Shown here one piece after another: positions 53,297 through 61,041 of a DNA stretch of 61,041 bases (its first letter is position 1; each line of letters opens with the position of its first letter). Made by a program: the position numbers and the translations under genes. Location: NCBI GenBank assembly GCA_018667855.1, contig JABIRL010000057.1:1-61041 (forward strand). Reading direction: 5' to 3'. The notes beneath the pieces are model-generated. The model was not told the DNA's origin and made no database searches. It saw nothing but the letters and a program-made list of their open reading frames with translations. Source of the stretch: Rhodospirillaceae bacterium (lineage in GTDB: Bacteria > Pseudomonadota > Alphaproteobacteria > GCA-2731375).

Positions 53297-55324
53297 ATGA
53301 CCAACAACAAACCAACAGGACCCCGCAGCATCGCCATTATCGGCCCGTATCTGTCCGGCAAGACCACGCTGCTGGAAGGTCTTTTGCATACCTCGGGCGC
53401 GATCAACCGAAAGGGCACGGTCACCGAGGGCAATACCGTCGGCGACAGCGCCCAGGAGGCCCGCAACCGGAACATGAGCACGGAATTGAACGTCGCTTCC
53501 GCCACCTTCATGGACAGCGAATTGACATTCCTTGATTGCCCCGGTTCGATCGAACTGCTGCAGGAAAGTCTTTTCGTATTGCCCGGCGTGGATGCCGCCG
53601 TCGTGGTCTGTGAACCTGACAGCGACAAGGCCCAGGCGTTGGCGCCCTTGCTGCACAACCTGGATGAAGCCGGCATTCCGCATATGTTGTTCGTGAACAA
53701 GATCGACAAAGCGACGATCACCGTTCAGGCGCTGCTGGATGCCCTGCAACCCATTTCATCGAAGCCGTTGGTCTTGCGCCATATTCCGGTACAGGACGGC
53801 GAAGAGATCACCGGCTATATCGATCTGGCCTCGGAACGCGCCTATCACTATCAGGCGGGCCAAGCTTCGGAAGTGGTGGAGCTGCCGGGATCGGAGGAAG
53901 ATGCCTTTGGCGAGGCGCGCTACACCATGCTGGAGGCCCTGGCGGACTTCGACGACGACCTGATGGAAAAGGTGCTGGAAGATATCACGCCGGAAAAAGA
54001 TGAACTGTATGCGAACCTGACCAAGGATTTTCAGGACGGCAACATCATTCCCGTATTGTTGGGCGCGGCGGAACAGGGCGGCGGCATTTTCCGCTTGTTG
54101 AAGGCCTTGCGCCATGAAGTCCCCACGGCTGATGCCGCCGCCGCCCGCGCTGGCGCCGATGACGCTAACGGTAATGTGGCGCAGGTCCTGAAGACCTATC
54201 ACACGCAACATGGCGGCAAGGTTTCCGTCGCCCGGGTCTGGGCAGGCGAGTTGACCGAGGGCATGTCCCTGAACGGCCAGCGGGTTTCCGGCATTTTCCG
54301 CATGATGGGCCATGAACAGCAAAAGATCCCCTCCGCCAAGGCCGGTGAAGTGATCGGTTTGGGACGTATGGAAGAGGCCGTGACCGGCGAAACTCTTTCC
54401 GACAGCAACGCCGATAGCCTGCCCAAGCCCGATGTTCTGCCGCCCGTCTTTGGCCTGACCATCGCTGCCGCGCATCGGGACGATGAAGTCAAATTGTCAT
54501 CGGCCCTGGCCAAAGTGCGTGACGAGGATCCCTCTATTTCAATTGGCCACGATGATTCCACGCACCAACTGGTCATGCGCGGCCAGGGTGATATTCATCT
54601 GAAGATCACCATGGACCGGCTGTTGGGCAAGTACGGCCTTGAGGTCAAGTCGGAGCGGCCGAAAGTACCGTACATGGAGGCCATTCGAAAAAGTGTCGAA
54701 CAGCATGGCAGGCACAAGAAACAATCGGGCGGACACGGTCAGTTCGGCGATGTGCACCTGGCCATCAAGCCGCTGCCGCGCGGTTCCGGGTTTGAGTTCG
54801 TGGACAAGATTGTCGGCGGCGCCATACCGCGGCAATACATCCCGGCGGTCGAGGCGGGCGTTAAGGAGTACCTGATCAAGGGACCCTTGGGCTTCCCCGT
54901 CGTCGATGTCTCCGTGACCGCGTTTGATGGCCAGTATCATGCGGTGGATTCATCAGAAATCGCCTTCAAGACCGCCGCCCGAATTGCCATGAATGAAGGC
55001 ATGAAGCAGTGCAACCCGGTTCTTTTGGAGCCGATTTTGCAGGTTGATATCGCCGCGCCGACGGAACACACACCGAAAATCAATGCCATCGTGTCCGGCC
55101 GTCGCGGCCAGATTCTGGGCTTCAATACGCGGGTGGGCTGGACCGGTTGGGATGTCGTCTCGGCCCATATGCCACAATCCGAACTGCATGATCTGATCAT
55201 CGAACTACGTTCCGCCACTCAGGGCACCGGCAGTTACACAGCAGAATTTGACCGGCTGCAGGAGTTGACGGGACGACTGGCGGACGACGTGGTGACCGCC
55301 CATAACGAAGAAGTGGCAGCCTAA
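53297..55324 (+). CDS. elongation factor G-like GTPase (EF-G paralog)
   Basis: 675 residues, close to EF-G length. G1 is G-P-Y-L-S-G-K-T-T-L at 17-26, G3 L-D-C-P-G near 79, G4 N-K-I-D near 136. The region where EF-G has R-G-I-T-I (G2) is instead N-M-S-T-E-L-N, marking the EF-G-like paralog family rather than FusA. EF-G domains II-V follow (G-A-L-T type strand K-V-S-V-A-R-V-W-A-G, then G-Q-F-G-D-V near 480, domain V A-H-M-P-Q-S-E). Function in translation or recycling is not established for the family. A 147-bp gap precedes it, with a small hairpin near the start. Confidence 0.9.
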   Translation: MTNNKPTGPRSIAIIGPYLSGKTTLLEGLLHTSGAINRKGTVTEGNTVGDSAQEARNRNMSTELNVASATFMDSELTFLDCPGSIELLQESLFVLPGVDAAVVVCEPDSDKAQALAPLLHNLDEAGIPHMLFVNKIDKATITVQALLDALQPISSKPLVLRHIPVQDGEEITGYIDLASERAYHYQAGQASEVVELPGSEEDAFGEARYTMLEALADFDDDLMEKVLEDITPEKDELYANLTKDFQDGNIIPVLLGAAEQGGGIFRLLKALRHEVPTADAAAARAGADDANGNVAQVLKTYHTQHGGKVSVARVWAGELTEGMSLNGQRVSGIFRMMGHEQQKIPSAKAGEVIGLGRMEEAVTGETLSDSNADSLPKPDVLPPVFGLTIAAAHRDDEVKLSSALAKVRDEDPSISIGHDDSTHQLVMRGQGDIHLKITMDRLLGKYGLEVKSERPKVPYMEAIRKSVEQHGRHKKQSGGHGQFGDVHLAIKPLPRGSGFEFVDKIVGGAIPRQYIPAVEAGVKEYLIKGPLGFPVVDVSVTAFDGQYHAVDSSEIAFKTAARIAMNEGMKQCNPVLLEPILQVDIAAPTEHTPKINAIVSGRRGQILGFNTRVGWTGWDVVSAHMPQSELHDLIIELRSATQGTGSYTAEFDRLQELTGRLADDVVTAHNEEVAA

Positions 55325-55351
55325 CTCTCGAGTTATATAAAGTAAGGAGAC

Positions 55352-56155
55352 ATGACCTTGGAACAATCAGCGGCCGCCGCGGCGGCGGAACTGCTGGCGC
55401 AGGCGCGCCGGGACCATACGACCATTGAGGGGCTGCCCGATAACTTACAGCCGCAAGATCTTGATGAAGCCTATCAAATTCAGGACGCGCTGATCCCGCT
55501 GATCGAAGAATTGTCGAACGGCAAGCGGGCCGGCTACAAGGCCGGCGCCACAACGGAAGCGGCGCAGCAGCTATTCGGTCTGGACACTCCGTTCCGGGGG
55601 ATTTTGGTTTCGTCCTACATGCTGGAAAGCGGCGCCGTGATCGCACCGGCGGATTGCAAATTCCGTGTCCTGGAAGCGGAGTTCGCCTTTCGCATGGCCG
55701 AGGATCTGCCAAAGGCCGCAGCACCATATGATCCGGGCGGGGTAGCGGCCGCCGTCGGCGCGGTGATGACGTCCATCGAAGTGGTGGATCTACGTTATAC
55801 TTCCGGGCTGGGCGCGGGTGGCATGCAGGTCATCGCCGATAATTCAGCGGCCGGCCATTGGGTCAAAGGCGCCGAGATCGCGGATCTGGATGCCGTGGAT
55901 TTCGATGACTGGCCCGTTAATCTGTTGATTAATGGCGAACTGGCGGCCGAGGGCAATGCCTCGAACGTGCTGGGCAATCCCTACAATGCGCTCACCTGGC
56001 TGGCCAACACCCTGTGCGCCCAGGGCGGCGGTTTGAAGGCTGGCGATATTATCACCGCCGGTTCCTGCATCGCCCCGACACCGGCGCCGGAGGGGGCCGA
56101 GGCCGTCGCTGATTTCGGCAGTCTGGGACAGGTCACGGTCAAATTCAGCACATAA
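55352..56155 (+). CDS. 2-keto-4-pentenoate hydratase family protein, copy 1
   Basis: 267 residues, ATG 55352 with AAGGAG four bases upstream. FAH-superfamily hydratase motifs: A-Y-Q-I-Q-D near 35, G-Y-K-A-G-A-T near 62, metal ligands in L-E-A-E-F-A-F near 107-113, S-I-E-V-V-D near 137 and A-D-N-S near 158. Such enzymes (MhpD type) hydrate 2-hydroxypentadienoate in meta-cleavage catabolism, but related decarboxylases exist. A paralog follows 4 bp downstream; such pairs can form decarboxylase/hydratase complexes as in the 4-oxalocrotonate branch. Confidence 0.88.
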   Translation: MTLEQSAAAAAAELLAQARRDHTTIEGLPDNLQPQDLDEAYQIQDALIPLIEELSNGKRAGYKAGATTEAAQQLFGLDTPFRGILVSSYMLESGAVIAPADCKFRVLEAEFAFRMAEDLPKAAAPYDPGGVAAAVGAVMTSIEVVDLRYTSGLGAGGMQVIADNSAAGHWVKGAEIADLDAVDFDDWPVNLLINGELAAEGNASNVLGNPYNALTWLANTLCAQGGGLKAGDIITAGSCIAPTPAPEGAEAVADFGSLGQVTVKFST

Positions 56156-56159
56156 TCCA

Positions 56160-56954
56160 ATGATTGATACAAAACGGGATCGGGCGGCGGAACTTTTGCT
56201 GGAGGCACAGTGCGAACACCGCCGCATGGCCGCCCTGCCCGACGACTGCCGCCCCAGAGACGAAGCGGAAGCCTATGCCGTCCAGGACCAATTCGTAGAT
56301 TTGATGATGGCCCATTATGGCGGCGGTATCGTTGGCTACAAAGCCGGCTGCACCAACGTGACGGCGCAACGACAACTGGGACTATCCTCGCCCTTCGCGG
56401 GGCCGTTGTTATCCGCCTTTGTCCTGACCAGCCCGGCGACAATTTCGTCCGGCGATGGTTTCATGCGCATGATCGAGGCGGAGATCGGCTTTCGTCTGGG
56501 CAAAGATCTGAGCGATACCGGCACGCCCTATGTAGCGGCAACCGTCCGCCCGGCCCTGACGAGCATATTCGGCGCCATCGAAGTCGTGGATTCCCGCTAT
56601 GACGATTGGACCACGGCTGGGGCCCTGCAACTGGTTGCCGATAATGTCTGTACGGGGTTCTGGGTTTACGGTGACGAGTCGACCGATATTGATGCCATCG
56701 AGCTGGCCAATCATCCGGTTCAGGTGCGCCGGAACGGCGTTGCGGCGGAACAGGGCAGCAGCGCGAACGTGTTGGATAATCCCTTGAATGTCGTGGCCTG
56801 GCTGGCCAATCATCTCATTTCACGAGGCAACTGTTTGCGATCGGGACAGTTGATCACCACGGGCACCATGATTGCCGTCAATGGAGCGGAAAAAGGTGAT
56901 AACGTTGTGGCCGATTTCGGACCATTAGGGCTGGTCGAGGTAACGTTTACCTGA
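56160..56954 (+). CDS. 2-keto-4-pentenoate hydratase family protein, copy 2
   Basis: 264 residues, ATG 56160 four bases after the first copy's stop and without its own ribosome site, so translationally coupled. It is colinear with copy 1: A-Y-A-V-Q-D, G-Y-K-A-G-C-T, metal ligands in I-E-A-E-I-G-F, A-I-E-V-V-D, A-D-N-V. Sequence identity is moderate, so the duplication is old. The two proteins may form a hetero-oligomer or serve successive steps. No ring-cleavage dioxygenase lies in the window. A 12-bp tandem repeat follows the stop. Confidence 0.87.
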   Translation: MIDTKRDRAAELLLEAQCEHRRMAALPDDCRPRDEAEAYAVQDQFVDLMMAHYGGGIVGYKAGCTNVTAQRQLGLSSPFAGPLLSAFVLTSPATISSGDGFMRMIEAEIGFRLGKDLSDTGTPYVAATVRPALTSIFGAIEVVDSRYDDWTTAGALQLVADNVCTGFWVYGDESTDIDAIELANHPVQVRRNGVAAEQGSSANVLDNPLNVVAWLANHLISRGNCLRSGQLITTGTMIAVNGAEKGDNVVADFGPLGLVEVTFT

Positions 56955-56958
56955 CTTC

Positions 56959-57018
56959 GGTCACGGGGGCGATCACGTGTGCGATCACGTGTGCGATCAC
57001 GTGTGCGATCACGGGGGA
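56959..57018 (+). repeat. 12-bp tandem repeat, five units, containing CACGTG
   Basis: Units of the pattern GATCACGTGTGC occur at 56971, 56983 and 56995 exactly, flanked by variants at 56959 (GGTCACGGGGGC) and 57007 (GATCACGGGGGA). Each exact unit contains the palindrome CACGTG. The array lies between the hydratase pair and msrP; it may be slippage-prone spacer DNA or repeated protein-binding sites. Confidence 0.8.
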
Positions 57019-57097
57019 TTGAAGCGACAATGGCTTGCTTGAGACGGTAAACAACCAACATTGTTACTTGGGACTTTAATGGGATTAGGGGCAAGTC

Positions 57098-58054
57098 ATG
57101 TTGATTAAATCACCGCCATCCTGGCAGATGCCGGAACGTGAAGCGACGCCGGAGCATGTATTTCTTAATCGGCGGCGTTTTCTGGGCGCCCTTGGGCTGG
57201 GTGCGACAAGCCTGATCGGCGGTGCCGCTTTAGCCGCGAAGGAAGAAGATCCGACAGCGGATCTGTATCCCGCCATGCGCAACCAGAACTATCAGTTGGA
57301 CCGGCCGCTGACGAAAGAGCGCGATGCCGCCGCCTACAATAATTTTTACGAGTTCGGCTCACATAAGCGCATTGCCAGAGAGGCCCGAGCCTTGAAAATC
57401 AGGCCGTGGACGGTGTCTTTCGAGGGCATGGTCGAAAAGGAACGCCAGGTCGATATCGATACCCTGATCCGCGCCATGCCCTTGGAAGAGCGGTTGTACC
57501 GGATGCGTTGCGTAGAGGCCTGGTCCATGGCCGTGCCCTGGTCCGGCTTTCCTCTGGCGGAACTGGTGAAATACGCCAAGCCGCTGTCGGGCGCCAAATA
57601 TCTGGTCATGCAAACCTTCCTGGACAAGGATATGGCCAGCGGCCAGAAACAGGTCTGGTATCCCTGGCCCTATACGGAGGGCCTGACCATGGCGGAAGCG
57701 ACCAACGAGTTGGCCTTCATGGTCACCGGCGTCTATGGCAAGCCCTTGGCCAAGCAGTTCGGTGCGCCTTTACGTCTTATCGCGCCGTGGAAGTACGGTT
57801 TCAAATCAGTCAAATCCATTACCCGTTTTGAATTCACGGACAAACGGCCGACCACTTTTTGGGAGCAAATTCAAGCTTCCGAATATGGCTTTTGGGCCAA
57901 CGTCAACCCGGATGTCTCCCATCCAAGATGGAGCCAGGCGAGCGAACGGGTTCTTGGCTCCAACAATCGGGTGCCGACCCTGCTTTACAACGGTTACGGC
58001 GAGCAGGTGGCCCATATGTACAAGGACCTGAAGGGCGAGAAGCTGTTCATGTAA
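57098..58054 (+). CDS. msrP: protein-methionine-sulfoxide reductase catalytic subunit MsrP (YedY)
   Basis: 318 residues. A Tat signal (N-R-R-R-F-L-G-A-L-G, cleavage near A-L-A-A) exports the folded molybdenum enzyme to the periplasm, where it repairs oxidised methionines. The molybdenum-ligating C138 lies in M-R-C-V-E-A-W-S, and the cofactor-contacting V-W-Y-P-W-P-Y near 185 and A-P-W-K-Y-G-F-K near 230 are typical. The haem-membrane partner MsrQ (YedZ) is usually adjacent; it is not here. The HAD phosphatase starts 3 bp after the stop. Confidence 0.95.
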   Translation: MLIKSPPSWQMPEREATPEHVFLNRRRFLGALGLGATSLIGGAALAAKEEDPTADLYPAMRNQNYQLDRPLTKERDAAAYNNFYEFGSHKRIAREARALKIRPWTVSFEGMVEKERQVDIDTLIRAMPLEERLYRMRCVEAWSMAVPWSGFPLAELVKYAKPLSGAKYLVMQTFLDKDMASGQKQVWYPWPYTEGLTMAEATNELAFMVTGVYGKPLAKQFGAPLRLIAPWKYGFKSVKSITRFEFTDKRPTTFWEQIQASEYGFWANVNPDVSHPRWSQASERVLGSNNRVPTLLYNGYGEQVAHMYKDLKGEKLFM

Positions 58055-58057
58055 ACA

Positions 58058-58702
58058 ATGCCTTTTGAGTTGGTAATTTTCGATTGCGACGGCGTCCTGG
58101 TCGACAGCGAACCACTGGCTAATCGCGTACTGTCGCGCTGTTTCCAGGACGCCGGCTTTCCCATCACCTACGACACCTGTGTCGCCACCATGGTCGGGCT
58201 GTCCCTGCCCAGCTGTTTCAAGATGGCCGAAGACTGGCACGGCAAGGCACTGCCGGATGATTTTTTCCATACGGTGCAAAGCCGCACCTATCAGGCGATC
58301 CGGGATGAATTGCAGGCCATTCCAGGCGTCCGCGCGGCGATCGAGGCGATCCCCCTGCCCCGTTGCGTCGCCTCCTCCTCCGAACCGGAAAAAATTGCTT
58401 TGTCGCTGACGACCACGGGCCTGGCGCCGTTATTCGAGGGGCGGCTGTATTCCGCCAGCCAGGTTGCCAGGGGCAAACCTTTCCCCGATCTGTTCTTCCA
58501 TGCGGCCGCGCAAATGGGCATCGAACCAGGAAACTGCGTGGTTGTCGAAGACAGCCCCTATGGCGCGGCGGCGGCGCGGGCGGCAGGGATGGCTGTACTC
58601 GGCTACACGGGCAGCGGCTTCGCCGATAAATTGACAGATGAAGGTGCCGAAATCTTTGATACAATGGCGGACCTGCCCGGCCTGTTGGGGTTTCCCCCAT
58701 AG
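58058..58702 (+). CDS. HAD-superfamily phosphatase (phosphoglycolate phosphatase-like)
   Basis: 214 residues. Motif I is F-D9-C-D11-G-V-L-V-D-S-E, motif II A-S-S-S near 108, motif III Lys in A-R-G-K-P near 143 and motif IV V-V-E-D-S near 169. The cap is the alpha-helical type of beta-phosphoglucomutase/Gph-like enzymes. It dephosphorylates a small sugar or organic phosphate in the cytosol. Coupled to msrP by a 3-bp gap, though no functional link is obvious. Confidence 0.9.
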   Translation: MPFELVIFDCDGVLVDSEPLANRVLSRCFQDAGFPITYDTCVATMVGLSLPSCFKMAEDWHGKALPDDFFHTVQSRTYQAIRDELQAIPGVRAAIEAIPLPRCVASSSEPEKIALSLTTTGLAPLFEGRLYSASQVARGKPFPDLFFHAAAQMGIEPGNCVVVEDSPYGAAAARAAGMAVLGYTGSGFADKLTDEGAEIFDTMADLPGLLGFPP

Positions 58703-58728
58703 CCGACACAACCAGTAAGGAATCCGCT

Positions 58729-59922
58729 ATGAGCGACAGCCATCTGCCCCTCAAGGGCATCAGAGTGCTTGATTTGACCCACGCCCGCGCCGGCCCCACG
58801 GCCGTTCGGCAATTGGCCGATTGGGGCGCCGATGCCATCAAGATCGAGGTGCCGGCCGATAAGGACGCTGGTCAAGGCCTGGGCGGGGCGCGCCATGGTC
58901 CGGATTTCCTGAACCTGCATCGCAACAAACGCGCCATGACCATCAATTTGAAAAAGCCCGAGGGCCTGGAAATTTTCATGGCCCTGGCCAAGGATGCCGA
59001 TGTCATCGTGGAAAATTTTCGCGCCGCCGTGAAACATCGCCTGGGCGTGGATTACGAAAGCGTGCGCGCCGTCAACCCGCGCATCATCTATGGCTCGATC
59101 TCGGGCTTTGGGCAGACCGGCCCTATTTCCCTGCGGGCCGGCGTGGATCAGATCGCCCAGGGCATGGGAGGCTTGATGTCCATCACCGGGCTGCCGGGCC
59201 AGGGCCCGGTGCGGGTCGGAATACCCATCGCCGATCTAACCGCCGGGATGTATCTGGCCCAGGGCATTCTGCTGGCCATGATCGAACGCAACCAATCGGG
59301 CCAGGGCCAATGGGTCCACACCTCGTTGTTGGAGGCACAGATTTCCATGCTGGATTTCCAGGCCGCCCGCTGGCTGATCGACCAGGACGTCCCCGGCCAG
59401 GCTGGCAATGATCACCCCACGGGCATTCCCATGGGCGCCTTCAAGACCGCCGACGGCGCGGTCAATATCGCGGCTGCGTCCGGCCGATTGTGGACGCGGT
59501 TTCTGGAAGTGGCCGGCGCGGAGGAACTGGCGGAGCACCCCGATTACGTTTCCGCCAGCCTGCGGTCCAAGAATCGGGCCCAGTTGAACCAAGTGATCGG
59601 CGAGATCATGGCCAAACGCACCAGCCAGGACTGGATTGAGTCCCTTAGCGAAGCCGGCGTGCCCTGCGGGCCCATCAACAGCATTGATCAGACCTTCGCC
59701 GAACCACAGGTGGAGCATCTGGGCATCGCCCAGCCCATGCATCACGCCGCCAAGGGTACGGTCAACGTGGTCGGCCAACCGGTGCATCTGGAACGCACAC
59801 CGCAGCCGCCCGAGATAAGGTTGCCAACGCCGGAGCTGAGCGGCAACACCGATGAAGTGCTGGCCGAGTTGGGCTATGACGAGGCCCGGATCGATGATCT
59901 GCGGCAACGCGGCGTAATCTAG
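58729..59922 (+). CDS. CaiB/BaiF (class III) CoA-transferase
   Basis: 397 residues, ATG 58729 with AAGGA seven bases upstream. Family pattern: I-R-V-L-D-L-T-H near 11-18, L-A-D-W-G-A-D-A-I-K-I-E near 29, catalytic D169 in I-P-I-A-D-L-T-A-G (same number as in formyl-CoA transferase), and G-V-P-C-G-P-I-N near 310. It moves CoA between carboxylic acids, or racemises 2-methylacyl-CoA. Acceptor unknown. It sits in an evidently catabolic run with a quinone oxidoreductase and a DapA-family aldolase. Confidence 0.92.
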   Translation: MSDSHLPLKGIRVLDLTHARAGPTAVRQLADWGADAIKIEVPADKDAGQGLGGARHGPDFLNLHRNKRAMTINLKKPEGLEIFMALAKDADVIVENFRAAVKHRLGVDYESVRAVNPRIIYGSISGFGQTGPISLRAGVDQIAQGMGGLMSITGLPGQGPVRVGIPIADLTAGMYLAQGILLAMIERNQSGQGQWVHTSLLEAQISMLDFQAARWLIDQDVPGQAGNDHPTGIPMGAFKTADGAVNIAAASGRLWTRFLEVAGAEELAEHPDYVSASLRSKNRAQLNQVIGEIMAKRTSQDWIESLSEAGVPCGPINSIDQTFAEPQVEHLGIAQPMHHAAKGTVNVVGQPVHLERTPQPPEIRLPTPELSGNTDEVLAELGYDEARIDDLRQRGVI

Positions 59923-59934
59923 GGGGCATGAATC

Positions 59935-60873
59935 ATGCGCGCAGTAGGAGTGATTGTTCACGGCGGCCCGGAAGCACTGGAGGTCGTTGACCTCGCAGAG
60001 GTCCAGGCCGGGCCCGGCGAGGTCCGTATCCGGGTGCACGCGGCGGCGGTGAACCCCACCGACACCATGGCGCGGAACGGCTCCAGGGCCGAGCAGCAAA
60101 AAGTCGACCCGCCGCCCTATGTGCCCGGCATGGACGCAGCCGGGATCGTCGATCAGGTGGGCGACGGTGTCGGCACGGGCGTCGCCGTTGGTGATGCGGT
60201 CATGGCCATGGTGGTCCCAAAAGCCAGCCATGGTGCCTACCGCGAACAGATCGTCCTCGACGCCCGGGCGGTGGTTCCAGCGCCAGCCGGCACCACGCAT
60301 GTGGAAGCCTGTACATTGCCCATGAATGGCCTGACGGCGCGCCTGTCGCTTGATCTGCTGGGGCTGTCACCGGGACAGACGCTGGCCGTGACCGGTGCCG
60401 CGGGTGCCTATGGCGGCTATGTCATCCAGCTTGCCAAGGCCGATGGCCTGACCGTTATCGCCGATGCGTCGGAGGCTGATGAGGCACTCATCACCTCCCT
60501 TGGCGCCGATATCGTCGTTCGCCGGGGCGAGGACGTCGCCGCGCGGATCAGAGAGCATTTTCCAGACGGCGTCGATGGTCTGGCCGATGGCGCCGTACAG
60601 AACGAACAGGTGATCGCGGCGGTTCGCGACGGTGGCGCCTTCACCGCCGTGCGCGGTTTCGAAGGCGAGCCGCAGCGGGGCATCTCGTTCACGGCCACCT
60701 GGGTACGCAACTACGATTGTGAATACGAGAAACTGGACCGCCTGCGGCAAATGGCCGAATCCGGCGCAATTACTCTCCGCGTGGCTGACACCTTTCCACC
60801 GGAACAAGCTGGTGAAGCACACCGGCGCCTTGAGGCAGGCGGCACGCGAGGGCGGCTCGTCATTGTATTCTGA
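59935..60873 (+). CDS. zinc-independent quinone oxidoreductase (MDR family)
   Basis: 312 residues. GroES-like N-domain ([18 protein letters not shown] near 25-42, P-G-M-D-A-A-G near 62) and Rossmann motif G-A-A-G-A-Y-G near 152-158. The Cys/His zinc ligands of alcohol dehydrogenases are absent, so it belongs to the QOR-like NADPH reductases acting on quinones or enones. It starts 12 bp after the CoA-transferase and 12 bp precede the next gene, so one operon is likely. Confidence 0.9.
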   Translation: MRAVGVIVHGGPEALEVVDLAEVQAGPGEVRIRVHAAAVNPTDTMARNGSRAEQQKVDPPPYVPGMDAAGIVDQVGDGVGTGVAVGDAVMAMVVPKASHGAYREQIVLDARAVVPAPAGTTHVEACTLPMNGLTARLSLDLLGLSPGQTLAVTGAAGAYGGYVIQLAKADGLTVIADASEADEALITSLGADIVVRRGEDVAARIREHFPDGVDGLADGAVQNEQVIAAVRDGGAFTAVRGFEGEPQRGISFTATWVRNYDCEYEKLDRLRQMAESGAITLRVADTFPPEQAGEAHRRLEAGGTRGRLVIVF

Positions 60874-60885
60874 GCTGGAGAGATC

Positions 60886-61041
60886 ATGACGTCTGCAAGG
60901 CATTCGCAACCCTATCGCGGCGTCTACCCCATAGCGCCGACGCCATTCAATGATGACGAAAGCCTGGATCTGGAGGGTCAGAAACGGGTGCTCGACTGCA
61001 TGATCGATCAGAATGTGGACGGCATCTGCATTCTGGCGAAC
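60886..61041 (+). CDS. dihydrodipicolinate synthase (DapA) family protein, N-terminus only
   Basis: 52 codons to the window edge, ATG 60886 with GGAG close upstream. The start R-G-V-Y-P-I-A-P-T-P-F, then D-L-E-G-Q-K-R-V-L-D, I-D-Q-N-V-D-G-I-C-I-L-A-N, is the first beta strand and helix of the DapA/NAL aldolase barrel. In this operon a role as 2-oxoacid aldolase or dehydratase is likelier than lysine synthesis, because true DapA rarely sits with CaiB and QOR genes. Catalytic residues lie outside. Confidence 0.85.
   Translation, partial: MTSARHSQPYRGVYPIAPTPFNDDESLDLEGQKRVLDCMIDQNVDGICILAN

Noticed and set aside
56959-57018. CRISPR array
   Set aside because: Units are only 12 bp and contiguous without spacers, and no cas genes are present.

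Overview
The window reads as a free-living, moderately GC-rich (roughly 60%) alphaproteobacterial chromosome, probably Rhodospirillales-like and possibly marine. The family mix supports this: class II DAHP synthase, an M23 peptidase/bactofilin pair, a PAS histidine kinase behind a perfect CtrA-type box, RNase E with an acidic insert in its S1 domain, an HPt/receiver pair, and many SDR, AMP-ligase and CaiB-type catabolic genes. The placement is inferred from families and sequence style, not from a marker tree. I saw no tRNA, rRNA, CRISPR array, prophage or complete insertion sequence.

Layout. 1-1671: start of a DAHP synthase (leftward, cut by the edge) behind glutathione reductase. 1859-5368: a two-gene YeeE/YedE transporter, a cupin protein, a VOC protein and an alpha/beta hydrolase. 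5371-6386: a scar, made of the last codons of a luciferase-like monooxygenase (LLM) followed by an AT-rich ORFan. 6431-9977: a leftward cluster of epimerase, LLM monooxygenase and a PrdB/GrdB-like protein with an in-frame TGA in a U-x-x-C context, very probably a selenoprotein. 10094-16356: SDR, degenerate receiver, DUF455 ferritin-like protein, M23 peptidase/bactofilin, and a receiver/HPt pair. 16522-24093: acyl-CoA ligase, prfB (RF2) with the classical +1 frameshift site, PBP1A, pirin, AmiC. 24689-33708: RNase E, aminotransferase, a gamma-glutamyltransferase-like lipoprotein lacking the catalytic Thr, M48-TPR protease, glycerol kinase, DsbA-like protein. 33716-37900: aldo/keto reductase, SDR, Gfo/Idh, cytochrome b561, class II aldolase. 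38064-41727: LemA between two DUF3137 paralogs. 41896-50745: acyl-CoA ligase, histidine kinase, atypical SDR, LysR regulator, lipoprotein hydrolase, flavin monooxygenase. 50992-61041: aminotransferase, ketopantoate reductase family, EF-G-like GTPase, twin 2-keto-4-pentenoate hydratases, MsrP, HAD phosphatase, CaiB transferase, quinone oxidoreductase, and the start of a DapA-family gene.

Most notable signals. (1) Two independent TGA-recoding events: a probable selenocysteine codon at 7196-7198 and the prfB +1 frameshift at 19158-19160. (2) A family of about 100-bp compound palindromes, each two hairpins, present three times (9993-10097, 16377-16468, 45934-46039). The second hairpin has a conserved outer stem and a conserved 5' bulge, while the inner stem differs between copies but always pairs. 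All three lie at gene 3' ends; one supplies the stop codon of an SDR gene and one abuts what looks like the broken start of a VOC gene. (3) Several family members with missing or altered catalytic residues: a GGT-like protein without its Thr, an SDR with Phe for Tyr, and a receiver without the acidic pair and Lys.

Gene starts were chosen by Shine-Dalgarno spacing and family-typical N-termini. They differ from the longest open frame in many places, as stated per entry.
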